Counted from the stretch's first letter, positions 50,505-63,337 are shown. The stretch is DNA of 64,000 bases from Rhineura floridana (GCF_030035675.1 NC_084482.1:220867943-220931942), one strand, 5' to 3'. A program made the numbers and translations. The notes: generated by a model not told the origin, from the letters alone.

Positions 50505-52586
50505 CATACCCCTTTAGGATGCACACCTTAACGTGATGAGGGGGTTTGAGAGTGTTGAAGAAGCTGAGAGCAATGCCGTCAGGAGTCTAGACCAAGAGGC
50601 TAGACTCCTAGCAGGGGCACCCATGGCGGAATGATCAAAGCTGAGACACCAGACTAAGATGCATCCAAACTCAGAGGAAGGCAATGGTAAACCACCTCTG
50701 AATATCTCTTACCATGAAAACACTATGAACAGAGTATCCAAAATGCAATACGAGATACTGCTGGAAGATGAGACCCCCAGGTCAGAAGGCACTCAAGGAG
50801 CTACTGGGGAAGAACAAAGGACAAGTATGAGCAGCGCTGTGACTAATGACGCAGCTGGCTCAAAGCCGAAAGGAAGCCCAGAGGCTGATGCGCACAGATG
50901 TGAAAGTAGAGTCCAGAGTTGTAGGACGCACACGATAGCAACATGGAATGTGAGAAGCATGAACCAGGGAAAGTTAGAAATTGTCAAGCAAGAAATGGAA
51001 CGCATCAATGTTACAATACTTGACGTGAGTGAATTAAAATGGACGGGAATTTTCAATCAGGCAACTACAAAATACTTTATGCAGGAAATGAGAAATCAAG
51101 AAGAAATGAGGTTGCTTTAATAGTCAGAAGTACTGTAGCAAAAGCAATTAGGAGCTACAACGCAAGGTCTGAGTGAGTAATATCAATGAGATTAAATGGG
51201 AAACCTATCGACATAGCCATCATCCAAGTCTACGCTCCAACGTCAAACGTAGAAGAAGAATTGGAGAGATATTACGCAGAAGTACAGGAGGAAATTGATC
51301 ACACACCAAAACAAGATATGATGATAATCATGGGGGACTGGAATGCAAAAGCAGGGAACAGAGAAGAACTAGGAATGGTGGGGAAATGGGGCTTAGGAGA
51401 CAGAAATGAAGCAGGAGACAGACTTATTGAATTCTGTGAAGCCAATAATTTGTTTCTTGCAAACACATTGTTTGAGCAACCGAAAAGACGACTGTACACG
51501 TGGACATCACCAGATGGTCAATATGGGAATCAAATTGATTATATAACAGGCAACAGAAGATGGAGAAGTTCCATACTTTCTGCGAAAACAACACCAGGAG
51601 CAGACTGTGGTACAGATCATGAACTGGTCATATCGAAAATCAGAGTAAAGCTAAAGAAGAACAACAAAGTAATCACAATGTCAAAATACAATTTAAATAA
51701 AATCCCAGAAAAATATAAAGATCAAATAAGGAACAGGTTTGAGGCTTTAAACTTAGTTGACAGAGAACCAGAAGAACTATAGAGTGAACTCAGACACATT
51801 ATCAGGGAAGAATGCAAAAAGACAATACCTCTAGTTCAAAAGAGAGAAAAACTTCAATGGATGACTGAAGAAACTCTTAAAATGGTTAAAGAGAGAAGGA
51901 AAGCAAAAGGAGACAGAAACACAGTCAGAACCCTAAATGCAACAATACAGCGACTAGTAGGTAGGGACAAAGAGAACTGTTACAATAGTTATTGTATAGA
52001 AATAGAAGAGGACAACAAAAAGGGAAAAACAAGAGCCCTGTTCCAAAAGATTAGAGAAATGAAAGGGAAATTTAAACCAAGAGTAGAGATGTTGAATAAT
52101 CAACAGGGGAACACACTGACTGACTGAGATGAAATAAAAGGAAGATGGAAGCAATACCCTGAAGAACTCTATAAAAGAGATGCAAGGATGACAGATTCAT
52201 TCACGGAGGAGCCATATGATGAAGAACCAGAAATTTTAGAATGCGAGGTGAAAGCTGCTCTTAAAATACTTGGAAGAAACAAATGATCAGGAACAGATGG
52301 CTACAAGCTACTGAGACTGAATCTGTCCAAATTTTGACAAACATCTGTCAAGAAATATGGAAAACTAAACAATGGCCCACAGGCTGGAAGTGTTCCATAT
52401 ACATCCCGATTCCAAAGAAAGGGGATCCCAGGAAATGCAGTAATTATCGAACTATTGCCTTAATATCCCATGCAAGTAAAGTAATGCTCAAGATTCTACA
52501 ACAAAGGCTCTTACCATATATGGAGCGAGAAATGCCAGACATCCAAGCTAGATTTAGAAAGGGAAGAGGCACCAGAGATCATATTG
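50505..52586 (+). mobile_element. BovB (RTE) LINE, 3'-truncated (unit C only)
   Basis: A 5' leader with 'ggcaatggtaaaccacctct' is followed by endonuclease pieces (GKLEIVKQEM, DWNAKAGN, RRLYTWTSPDGQYGNQIDYI, GADCGTDHELVI) and the start of the reverse transcriptase (PKKGDPRKCSNYRTIALISH, GRGTRDHIVV). These are characteristic of squamate BovB. Several frame breaks divide it into at least four open segments (50,659-51,120; 51,186-51,782; 51,861-52,127; 52,283-52,606). The palm YADD region and the 3' end are missing. Its tail is related to the tail of the Sauria-like SINEs in this window. Confidence 0.9.
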
Positions 52587-52733
52587 TAGTTTGTGAAGGG
52601 TGCTGAGAGGAGACTCCTATTCCACTGAGAGAGCTCCAGTGGCCAGACTGGTTTAACAGTTAGCCACTCTGATTGATGCTCTGTGAGGGGAACAGGGCGT
52701 CTCCTAGCAACTCTCAGCACCCTTCACTAACTA
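52587..52733. mobile_element. Inverted-repeat (MITE-like) element cutting off the BovB
   Basis: 'gtgaagggtgctgagagg' at the left is answered by 'ctctcagcacccttcacta' at the right, about 30 bp inverted over 147 bp. Family not determined. Downstream sequence ('cccaggattctctgaggg', to about 52,860) may belong to a longer element of the same kind. Confidence 0.55.
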
Positions 52734-52944
52734 CATTTCCCAGGATTCTCTGAGGGAAGCCATGACTGTCTCAAGTGAAATCAAGTCAGCTGTGGGTGTG
52801 GCCCCCTGATTACCCAAGCCCAGCAGCTGTGAGTCTGGCTTTTAGAACAATGACAGTTGGTTCTTACTGAACATGTCCCACATTATCATTGGGTCCCAGC
52901 CAAAATTTTTTAAACTAATTAAAAATCAGCCAGGCATTTCAATA

Positions 52945-53150
52945 TGGGAATTCCTGCCTTCTCTTGACCCTTTCCTGCCGGAACAAAGGTCCCCACTTGC
53001 TGAATCTGCTCCAAAAGCCCTTTCAAGGTTGCTGCTGCAATTCCTGCTTTCCCGGGATCCCTACTAGCTGAGGGAACGGGCCTTGTTCCAGCTGCCAAGG
53101 ACCCTTTCTCAGGGTCCCTCTTGCCTGCTGCCTTTGCTGTGTCCCTTTGC
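52945..53150. other. Fragment of the conserved 17.1-kb block (unit C)
   Basis: 'gctgctgcaattcctgcttt' and 'gagggaacgg' match unit A at 17,200-17,245. The fragment stops at the deletion junction, so the KRAB side of unit C is absent. Confidence 0.7.
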
Positions 53151-53156
53151 TGAGTC
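53145..53156. other. Deletion junction between unit C intron and unit D 3' flank
   Basis: 'gctgtgtccct...' (17,305 in A) continues directly as 'gagtccttcaagaaacctgg' (23,695 in B, 44,920 in C). Both parents share GAGTC at the joint. Roughly 2.05 kb of gene body and 4.3 kb of spacer are missing. Confidence 0.8.
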
Positions 53157-54027
53157 CTTCAAGAAACCTGGTCCCCGAGTTCAGCAGTTGTGCAACTGAC
53201 CTCCCAGTCAGTAATCTTCACACTTCTGATTCCCAGAAAATGGCATTCAGAGGCATACTGCTTCCCAGAGAGAAACTACAGGGAAGCATCATTAACAATT
53301 GCATAACATGGATTAGTTACACAACATGGATTAGTTTGAAGTTACCAGACCATTGATATATCTGGCCCAGAACTATCTATCCCAACAAACTGCCTCCCCC
53401 AATAATTTAAGCAGAGCTTTTCTGCAGCTTTGCTGCCTTTCCTAAAGGCCCTTCTATTGCCTGGAGAAGCCATTTGGCTATGTGACCGCTGACAAAACCC
53501 AATTCTCACTCCTTTTCTCTATGCGCACCAGATGACAGTGAGGTCCTTCATTTGCCTGCTAGGAAATAGCACTGAGACCAGATGAGACTGTGGAGTGAAA
53601 TCAGTTTGGAAAATGTATTTAAAATACATCAGCAGAAAACTAGTGAATTCATTCTTCTTTATGAAAGATGTTAGAATAGCCAATACAAAAAACATCTAAG
53701 CAAAATAAAAACCATATTATACACAAAAATACATTTTTAGTTATTTATCTTAATAAAATGTGTACACTGCAGAAGAATTTTATAAAGAATAGAAAATGTA
53801 CATTAAAATAGTTAATAAAAATCAACATTTAAAAAACACTAAAAATCAATAAAATCAACAGTTAAAGGTATGCTAAACTAAACTATATGAAAACACCGAG
53901 TAAGGAGACCATTAGAAACAAGGACTAGTATTATTTTATTTTCATTTAGAAATCACTTCCCAGAAAGTATCTCAAAAATACCAACAATAAAAAAAACATT
54001 TCATATGCAAACCAATTAAAAACATTT
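53157..54027. other. 3' flank of gene 4 (unit D)
   Basis: Colinear with 23,700-24,240 plus 25,345-25,655 of unit B, AT-rich from about 53,600. It does not carry the unit-B-specific L2. No gene is seen. Confidence 0.45.
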
Positions 54028-54039
54028 TAAAATCCCACA

Positions 54040-54346
54040 GAGATCCTCGGTGATGCAGAGTGGTAAGCGGCAGTAATGCAGTTGAAGCTCTGCTCAGGTC
54101 TGCAGTTCGATTCCAACAGAAGGAGGAAGTCGAATCTCCGGTAAAAGGGGTCGAGGTCCACTCAGCCTCCCGTCCATCCGTGGTCAGTAAAATGAGTGCC
54201 CGGCATATGCTGGGGGGTAAAGAAAGACCGGGGAAGGAACTGGCAGTCCCACCTCATATATACGGTCTGCCTAGTAAACGTCGCAAGACATCACCCTAAG
54301 AGTCGGAAACGACTCGCACTACAAGTGCAGGGACACCTTTACCTTC
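54040..54346 (+). mobile_element. Sauria-like SINE (unit D)
   Basis: Same insertion as in A and C, 307 bp with 'taaaatcccaca' at 54,028-54,039 and 54,347-54,358. Confidence 0.85.
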
Positions 54347-54689
54347 TAAAATCCCACAGAAACAGTAATAAAGCTCTGCCCTTAAAAGGTTTGTTGAAAA
54401 AGGAAGGTCTTCTATAGGCACCACACAAAAAAACACCTGTCTGATATGTAACAGGAGGAAGTTCAAAAAAGTAGATGCCACCACACAAAAGGCCAGGTTT
54501 CTCTATCATGCAGAGTGGCCTTCCTAATGAGATGGTATGCGTAAGAGGCCATCTTCTGCAGACTTCAGTGATGGGCTGCATATATAACAGGTGAGATAAT
54601 CTTTTAAGCATCCTGGCCCCAACCTGTATAGGGCTTTAATCTATGTAGCCTGCAAGATGAAGAATAAAGCTCCCATTCAAGTTCTTTTC

Positions 54690-54926
54690 ATACTCCCTAA
54701 ATTTCAATTGTTTCTACTGTGTATCCCCTGTGATGTAAGCCTACTGCTTTCATTGAATCTCTTTCCATACTCCGTGCATTAAAAAAGTTACTCCACAGTG
54801 CTTTTTCATGCGAAGTAAGTGTGCTCTGACTGAACCTCTTTCCACTCACTACATTTAAATGGTTTCTCCCGTGTGGCTTCGGTGATGTAAAACAAGGCTA
54901 CTGCTTACACTGAAGCTTTTTCCACA
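54690..54926 (-). pseudogene. Relic zinc fingers beyond the stop of gene 4
   Basis: These include the rest of finger 27, cut off by the new stop, and then the same decayed repeats as in gene 1. Confidence 0.65.
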
Positions 54927-57319
54927 CTACCTGCACTTAAACGGTTTCTCCCCTGTATGGGTTCTTTCATGTACAGTACGGCTATAGCTCTGACTGAAGC
55001 TCTTTCCACACTCCCTGCATTTAAATGGTTTGTCCCCTGTGTGGGTTCTTTCATGTACAGTAAGGCTACTGTTCTGACTGAAGCTCTTTCCACACTCACT
55101 GCATTTAAATGGTTTCTCGTCTCTGTGGGTTCTTTCATGTAAAGTAAGGCTACTGCTCTGACTGAAGCTCATTCCACACTCCCTGCATTTAAATGGTTTC
55201 TCCCCTGTGTGGGTTCTTTGATGTGAAGTAAGGTGACCACTCTGACTGAAGCTCTTTCCACACTCGTTACATTTAAATGGTTTCTCCCCTGTGTGGGTTC
55301 TTTGATGTGAAGTAAGGTTACTGCTCTGACTAAAGCCCTGTCCACACTCCTTGCATTTAAATGGTTTCTCCCCTGTGTGTGTTTGGTGATGTAATTTCAG
55401 GCTAAAGCTTACTCTGAAGCTCTTTCCGCACTCACTGCATTTAAATTGTTTCTCCCCTGTATGGGTTCTTTGATGAAAAGTAAGGTGACTGCTCTGACTG
55501 AAGCTCTTTCCACACTCCCTGCATTTAAACGGTTTCACCCCTGTATGGGTTCTTTCATGTACAGAAAGGCTACTGCTCTGACTGAAGCTCTTTCCACACT
55601 CCCTGCATTTAAATGGTTTGTCCCCTGTGTGGGTTCTTTCATGTACTTTAAGGCTACTGCTCTGACTGAAGCTTTTTCCACACTCCCTGCATTTAAATGG
55701 TTTCTCGCCTGTGTGGGTTCTTTCATGTAAAGTAAGGCTACTGCTCTGACTGAAGCTCATTCCACACTCACTGCATTTAAATGGTTTCTCCCCTGTGTGG
55801 GTTCTTTGATGTGAAGTAAGGTGACCGCTCTGACTGAAGCTCTTTCCACATTCGTTACATTTAAATGGTTTCTCCACTGTGTGGGTTCTTTGATGTGAAG
55901 TAAGGTGACTGCTCTGACTAAAGCCCTGTCCACACTCCTTGCATTTAAATGGTTTCTCCCCTGTGTGTGTTTGGTGATGTAATTTCAGGCTAATGCTTAC
56001 ACTGAAGCTCTTTCCGCACTCACTGCATTTAAATGGTTTCTCCTCTGTGTGTGTTCTTTCATGTAATCTAAGATTACCACTCTGACTGAAGCTCTTTCCA
56101 CACGCTTTGCATTTAAATAGCTTCTCCCCTGTGTGGGTTCTTTGATGCAAAGTAAGGTCACTGCTCTGACTGAAGCTCTTTCCACACTCACTGCATTTAA
56201 ATTGTTTCTCCCCTGTATGGGTTCTTTGATGCAAAGTAAGCTTATTTCTCTGACTGAAGCTCTTTCCACACTCCCTGCATTTAAATGGTTTCTCCCCTGT
56301 ATGGGTTCTTTGATGCGAAGTATGGTGACCGCTCTGACTGAAGCTCTTTCCACACTCCTTGCATTGAAATGGCTTCTCCCCTGTGTGGGTACTTTGATGT
56401 GAAGTAAGCTTACTTCTCTGACTAAAGCCGTGTCCACACTCCATGCATTTAAATGGTTGCTCCCCTGTGTGTGTTCTTTGATGTGAAGTAAGCTTACTTC
56501 TCTGACAAAAGCCCTGTCCACACTCCCTGCATTTAAATCGTTTCTCCCCTGTGTGTGTTCGGTGAAGTAATTTCAGGCTACTGCTTACACTGAAGCTCTT
56601 TCCGCACTCACTGCATTTAAATGGTTTCTTCCCTGTATGGGTTCTTTGATACGAAGTAAGGTGACTGCTCTGACTGAAGCTCTTTCCACACTCCTTACAT
56701 TTAAATGGCTTCTTCCCTGTGTGGGTTCTTTGATGTAAAGTAAGCTTACTTCTCTGACTGAAGCTCTTTCCACACTCCCTGCATTTAAATGGCTTCTCCC
56801 CTGTATGGATTCCTTGATGCAAAGTAAGGTGACCGCTCTGACTGAAGCTCTTTCCACACTTCATGCATTTAAATGGTTTCTCCCCTGTGTGTTTTCGGTG
56901 ATGTAATTTAAGGCTACTGCTTAGACTGAAGCTCTTTCCACACTCTCTGCATTTAAAAGGTTTCTCTCCTGTGTGGGTTCTTTTATGTGAAGTAAGATGA
57001 TCATTCTGAGTAAAGCTTTTTCCACATTCCCTGCATTTAAATGGTTTCTCCCCTGTGTGGGTTCTGTGATGTGAAGTAAGGCTATTTTTTACACTGAAGC
57101 TCTTTCCACATTCCATGCATTTAAATGGTTTTTCTCCGGTGTGTGTTCTTTGATGAAAACTATGACAAGTAGAGGATTTCTTGCTCCCGTTCTCTGGCTG
57201 CTTTCTTTCAGACATTTTTGGTCCCCTGTGATTTCCAAATATCTCTTTTTGACTCTCAGCCTTGGCTATTACCAGTGGAACCATCTGTGGTTTTCTATAA
57301 TTCTCATTCTGCCGGTCAC
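54927..57319 (-). CDS. Gene 4: KRAB zinc-finger protein, C2H2 exon (26 whole fingers)
   Basis: The acceptor is CCTCAGCAG|GTGACC in phase 1. With ATG and KRAB exons like those of gene 2 (predicted at about 64,966-65,092 and 66,186-66,260, outside the window) it would encode 864 aa. A polar spacer ([16 protein letters not shown]) precedes 26 fingers of 28 residues. Fingers 6 and 7 have lost the first zinc-binding His (to Tyr and Leu). Finger 27 is cut after FKCR: the GAG codon seen in gene 1 reads TAG. Fingers 14-20 and 21-27 are a seven-finger (588-bp) tandem duplication. Fingers 4-9 align with fingers 1-6 of gene 1, so these two are the closest arrays. It is probably functional, but the upstream exons were not seen. 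Confidence 0.87.
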
Positions 57320-57460
57320 CTGCTGAGGGGGAAGAGGGTTGAAAAAAACACATTGGAATTTCAAGGCAAAAACAAAGCATTTCATCACAGATGAAGCCCA
57401 ATTATCTGCTTCTCTATTTTTACATCTCCATTATTCTCCCCCTTTTATCTTTGCATGGCC

Positions 57461-58877
57461 CTCCCTCCCTACTCAATATCTATATAAACTCGCTGACAAA
57501 ACACCTCTCGGCAGTAAACTCTCACCCTCCTGTCTTGGCAAAGAGACACTTAACCTGTCTTCTATATGCCGAAGACATTGCCCTGTTATGCCAAACGCAG
57601 GTGGGCTTACGTTGTCTCTTAAGAGAACTTGCCTCCTTTTGTGTGGATGAACTTTTGAGAATTAACTATGCGAAATGTAAGGTTTTAGTTTTTGCCAAAA
57701 GTAGACATAAACACCGCTGGCAAATTGACAACCATATTATTGACCAAGTCAACGCCTTCAGTTACCTTGGCATTGCATTCCATCCCTTAGGTTTTTGGAA
57801 TGTGCATTTTGTCCAGTCTGCTGCGACTGCACAGAAATCAGCCAGAGCTTTACTGACCTTCTTTTATACAAAGGGTGGTCAGTACATTCCGGCAGCAGTC
57901 CAGTATTCAATGCGAAGGTGCTTCCTCAACTGCTTTACGGGACCCAAATTTGTAGTGGACGCAATTACGCATTGTTGGACAGAGTACAATCTAAATTCAT
58001 GAGGTCCGTTTTGGGCGCTCCAAGATGTGTCCCCAATGTGACCTTACGCTTGGAATTAGGTGCCCTTCTGATTGAGACCCACGCTTGGATATTAAAATTT
58101 AACTACTGGATGAAGCTGCTATTTTTACCCACGGGATTGCCCCCATTAACTTTGGAAGATTCCTTCCAATCTCAATGGCAATGGGTAATGATTCACAAAC
58201 TCAGAACTCTCGGTTTTTCGCTCCCAGCGATTGGTGCCCTAGGCCATACGACCGCTAAAACAACAATTATCCAACGCCTCAAAGATGTTGAGTATCAGAA
58301 CAACATGAGCCTAGTTGCCGCTTATTCACAATGCAGTATTAATGTAAATCCCTGTAACTTGGCCACTTACATTTCAAGTTTATCTACCCCAAAACTCAGG
58401 AGAGCTTTTACCCTGGCACGATTCAATGTTCTGCCCTCGGCACTAATGGAGGGTAGATACAGGGGAGTCGATTATTATGATCGAACTTGCCCCTGTGGAG
58501 CAGATGCGGTGGAGACAGTGAGCTATGTACTACTTTGCTGCCCTTTTTATTCAGATCTCCGCCTTAAGTTCATCTCCCCACTTTTATGTAATCTTCCTCT
58601 GAGCCCAGAAGCTATGATTTTACAATATTTAACAGCAGATTCAAAATCACGGATCACTCTGAGGTCGCCTCGTTCTGCACAGCTGCTATGGCTCGCAGGA
58701 GGGATCTAATGCGATGTCTATTAGGTCAAGGTTTTAGCTAGATTACTATGTGGACCCGGTTTTAGCTTTTTAGCTTTCTCACTGCAATGATACTGTATTG
58801 TATTCTATCTCCACTCTGATATTCAGAGGATCCGTAATTATACCGCTGGTCTTGGACCGTAATAAAGATTTTACGTT
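57461..58877 (+). mobile_element. 5'-truncated non-LTR LINE (unit D copy)
   Basis: Same insertion as 7429-8846, with perfect 'atctttgcatggcc' duplications (57,447-57,460 and 58,878-58,891). The catalytic YADD reads YAED here, and a small deletion near 57,902 shifts the frame. Confidence 0.85.
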
Positions 58878-58891
58878 ATCTTTGCATGGCC

Positions 58892-59739
58892 AGATGAAAG
58901 CAAGGTTACCTGAATATCCTACAGTCTCACACAGCAACATAAATTCCTTTCAGGTCCATATAACACTTGATGTCACTAAGCCCAGATTTGTCTGGGTTTC
59001 CTCCTACTGCCATACAACTGTGATATATATTTCTAAAATAGTATGCAATGAAAAGTGGGGTGCGGGGGATGAGAAGGGCAGCAAGTCTGCAGAACAGGAC
59101 AAATTGGGCACAGCTCACTTCTCCTTGATTCTTAATAATTTGACTGCAGTCAAAAGAGCCGGTCAGACAGAAATATAGGAACAAATGAAGTTGTGATATA
59201 CTGAATCAGACCCCTGGTCCCTCGAGCTCAGTACTGTCAATACTGGCTGGCAGCTGCGCTGCAGGTTTTCAGATAAAGACACTTCCAAATTCCACCTGAA
59301 GATTCAAGGGATTAAACTTAGCTGAGCTAAGACAGGGATGGCCAAAGACCAACACTACACGAGTTTGCAATGATGATCTGAACCGTAAGGGGAATGCCCG
59401 ACTGATCTCTCCCCTTCATCAAAGCCCTGTCCAATTAGATCTTGTTCTTCCAGCCAAGAGACTAAGACCAGGTTTGACATTTCTTTCAAAGATACAGATA
59501 AACTAGTTAGTTCTGAACTGAAATTATTCTCCTCTTTCCAAAACAAAGAACGATCTTAGATCTCCTGGAGATGAATAGCACAGGGACATGTAGATCCAAA
59601 TGTCTCTTGTGGACAAGAAACTGTTCAAAAACCTCAATTCAGTGACACTGTGGAAACCAATCCAGCTATCTTAATTTGGGGGATTTCTCAGCAGATGGGA
59701 AGGAAACTTCAACCTGGATGCCATTCCCCCTCCTTATAT
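58892..59739. other. Intron 2 of gene 4, block 1
   Basis: Colinear with 8861-9700 of unit A. No gene is seen. Confidence 0.45.
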
Positions 59740-59824
59740 GAACAGCCTGGCTGGATCAGACCACAGGCCTATCTATTCCAGCATCCTCACAGTGCCAAAG
59801 TGGATGCAGATGGGAAGTCTACAG
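59740..59824 (-). mobile_element. CR1 3' end, antisense (unit D)
   Basis: Copy of 9711-9800. Confidence 0.55.
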
Positions 59825-59880
59825 GGAGCACGTGAAGGCATCACTCAGCTCCAGCTGTTCTGATTCCAGAGATATCACAT

Positions 59881-60176
59881 CTATTTATTCATTTATAGGC
59901 TCTTTGTATACCGCTATTTCATTAGAAACGTCAAAGCAGTTTACAACACGATAAGAAAAGGCAACCACCATAAATTAAAAACATCAAATATACAATAAAA
60001 ACAAAGGTCAAGTGTTGTGAAAAGAGCATGCTCTTAATTGCCTGCCTGGTGCAACAGAACGGTTTTCAGCAGGCGCTTCGAAGTTTAAACAGAAGACGCC
60101 TGCTGAACCTCTGTTGGCAGAGCTTTCCAGAGAACTGGGCCGATGACACTGAAGGCTCGATTTCATGTCAACGTTC
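59881..60176 (-). mobile_element. L2-clade LINE 3' end, antisense (unit D)
   Basis: Copy of 9849-10140. Confidence 0.6.
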
Positions 60177-61654
60177 AAATCATTTAAACTCTATAAAATC
60201 TAGTTTCAAAGGAGATGAAGCTTCATCATGGATAGGGAGTAATTTACAAATGAATGCAAGCAAGAGTGAATTTGTTACAAGAAATTTTAAATGTCTCTAT
60301 GCAAAGCACAGTAGCAAGCTGGAAGATGCAAAGGGAGACATCCTGGTTTGCTCCAAGAAAGCTAAATTGAGGAAGGTAACCTGGAAAGAAGGTGATGTGG
60401 AAGGCTAGTGACCAACTAATTTCAGAGATGAAAGGGAGACATCCTGGATAAACTGAGGAAGGTAACCTGGGACGCACGTGCAAGAAAGGAAGATGCTTTA
60501 AATGCAATTATAATGCCAATATAGAGGTACTGATTAAACAGAAATTATAACTTTAGGGTTTCTATAGGTTTCAATTAATCATAAAATGGCATCAGTATTT
60601 GTTAGGGAAAAGCTTTAAAAAAGCAGGTCACTTTGGGTCACCAATGATTGATATTTGAGGTTTAGAAAGTCTCGAAGGTCACAAAAAGCAAAACCAAAAG
60701 GAGATAGAAACCACAAAGTTTAATCTCAAAAAGTCAAACAAGCGTGCACTTTGAAAACAACTTATGTAGTCAGGGGCAGACACTTTGCAGGAAAGAAGGA
60801 GATGTGGAAGGCTAGTGACCAACTAATTTCAGAGATTTGACATTAAAACATCTTTAAGTAAGAGGGGGGAACATCGGTGAGGGTATATAAAGAACACGTC
60901 ATCACTCCCTGACCATCCAGAGGCAGATCCTATGTTCTCTGAGCTACCACTTAGTCCCAGCAGCCTGGGCATTGCTTTTGGAGCATGGGGGTGCCCCTCT
61001 GCTGAGTTCCTCAACTCGCAGAGTAAGGAAGATCTTCCGTGCCTACAAGCTACTTCATTGCTGCTAAGGATCCATTGGAGAAGCTTTGCTGATCTGAGAG
61101 CAAGTGTGCATGCTTGTAATTTTCCTCTTTCCTCTTTGAAGAAAGCATTTATATTTGATGTCACACATTTGATTACTGCTGAAAATAGAGAGTGCTTCAA
61201 AGGCACATAGCACGCGCTATTGCAACCCTACACCTATGTGGGGGAAGCGTGGGGTATTTGAGGTGTTGGGGTACTCCCTCTAGGTTCCTGTTGACCACCA
61301 AGATTCAGTGTTGTGAAATCCTTCTACAGCTTCCCTGAGTCATCTTTCAAGTCCATACCTACTGATCTCTCCCTTTCATCAGAGCCACATACAACTGGAT
61401 CATGCTCTTCCAGCCAAGAGGTGAAGCCTAGTTTTGACATTCCCAAATTATCCTCTCCTCCCCAAAGCAAACAAAGATTTTAGATCTGGAACTGATTAGT
61501 ACAGGGACCCAAGTTATCCTCCTGACCAGTTGCCTGGAGGTGTACATAAATCTCCACTCAGGGGCTCTGTGGAAACCAATCCAGCCATCTTAATTTGGGG
61601 GATTCCTCAGCAGGTAGAAAAGAAACTTCAACCTAGCGGCTCTTCCTCAGAACA
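60177..61654. other. Intron 2 of gene 4, block 2
   Basis: Colinear with 10,141-11,625. No gene is seen. Confidence 0.4.
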
Positions 61655-61740
61655 GCCCTGTTGAATCAGACCACAGGCCTATCTAGTCCAGCATCCTCAA
61701 AGTGCCTGATCAGATGCGAATGGGAAGTCTACAGGGAGGA
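61655..61740 (-). mobile_element. CR1 3' end, antisense, with the unfilled L2 target (unit D)
   Basis: 'ggcctatctagtccagcatc' is continuous at about 61,676-61,695. In unit B the L2 sits between 'ggcctatct' and 'atctagtccagc'. This is the pre-insertion state. Confidence 0.75.
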
Positions 61741-62218
61741 CAAAGGCACCACCCTCCGATCTGACATAAGATGTGTGGCAGATAAGGGTGAGGCTTCAAA
61801 AGAACCAACAGCACCTTGAAATGGGCTGCCAATTCCTCCTTTGCTGGACTGGGGCGCACTTGCACCTGCCAGTCAGCTGATCAGTGATTGAATGAGTCTT
61901 TGCTCAAGGAAGGGGAAGCTGTTTCCATTGGATGGAAATCACTTCTCCCTCCCAGCGCTGCTCTGTGAAGCAGCCCCATTCAGCTCCTGAAGTTGAAAGA
62001 AGCAGTGTGGGGTGGCGAGCCAAGGGCTCAGCTTGGCTATGGGTGCCTGTTCCCTTTCGGAAGCCACTGCTTTTTAGAAAGATCGGCTGTGCATGGGACT
62101 TCTCTGGCAGGCAGCACATCCGAAAGGCACCATTTTCCCCTCCCCCCTGCTCAATGAAAGGAGGGGGAAGGGTGCTTCAGAGAGCACTTTGCAGCTTTAA
62201 GACAGTCACTGTGCTCCC

Positions 62219-62306
62219 AACGGGGCAAGGGTTGCACTCAGGTCCTCCTTGCTTGCTTCCTATAGGCATGCTGCCATTGGCCTGATCCACCAGGCTCTTC
62301 TTAAAG
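62219..62306 (+). mobile_element. CR1 3' end, sense (unit D)
   Basis: Copy of 14,540-14,623. Confidence 0.55.
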
Positions 62307-63193
62307 ACATCAAAGATGTTCTCCAGGAGAACTCACACTCTGATTAATCTGCAACAAATCATATTACACAGGAACTGAAAAATCCTACAATTTCCAAACC
62401 AAAATGGGGCCTCAACGCAGCTGAACATCTACCTGTTGATGTCGCATCTTTGGGATACTGGATAAAGGGATCTTTTCCTTCTTCCCAACACGAATGGAGG
62501 TCCGACTCTTTGAAGGAAATAGACAAGACTAGTTACTTTTGACCAGAAAATATTCAGCCCTTACAAACAGAGATTTTTATAGATAAGAAAAGGTATAATT
62601 TTGATCTGGTAAGTCCTGCTCTCGGTGAATAGAACAGAGTTGTGTGGACCAAGTAGGGTCAGTCTGGCACTTGTGAACATGCGTCCACTGGGCATGAAGC
62701 TCGTCTTGAAATGCTTGTTGGGGGTGAACCTAGTAAAGCCAGCTTCTTAGTAGGCTGCAAAGTACTAGGGCAGAACCTAGTAAAGTCAGCAACAGTGGAT
62801 GCAATTCACTGTGTCACAGGCCACCTGTATTTATAGAAATTGGCCATCTCAAGTTCTTTATAATTGATTTACATAAAATTATGTGTGGAAAAGTAGCGCA
62901 AACAATACAAGCCAAAACATGAGTAAAAAGACAAGCTGCCAGTTAAAGTGTCTTTTTTCCTTTGAGTTTTGTTTACAGTAGTTCCAAAATAAATTCTTTC
63001 CCGTAAAGTATCAACATTGTATAAGGAGTCCGGGCATTCAGCCAATGATCATGTCTATATATGGCTGAAGCTGTACAGGGGTGAGTCAGGAGAACTTATC
63101 AGAATACAACATCAGCATCAAGATGCAGGTTAGGATGAGAGTTCAAATGATGGAAACAAGAGCATAGTAGTAATATGAGCATGAACTGACAGA
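62307..63193. other. Intron 2 of gene 4, unique stretch
   Basis: Colinear with 14,624-15,509, including the part lost in unit B. No gene or element is recognised. Confidence 0.4.
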
Positions 63194-63201
63194 GTCTAGA
63201 T

Positions 63202-63337
63202 CAGGGTTTCCCAACCTTTGGTCCACAGATGTTGCTGGACTACAGTTCCCATAATTCCTGACCATTGGCCATGCTGGAGGGGGCTGATGGGAGTTGTAGT
63301 CCCACAACATCTGTGGCTCAAAGGTCGGGAAACCCTG
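63202..63337. mobile_element. Non-autonomous hAT element, 136 bp (unit D)
   Basis: Same insertion as 15518-15653, with 'gtctagat' duplications at 63,194-63,201 and 63,338-63,345. Confidence 0.9.
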
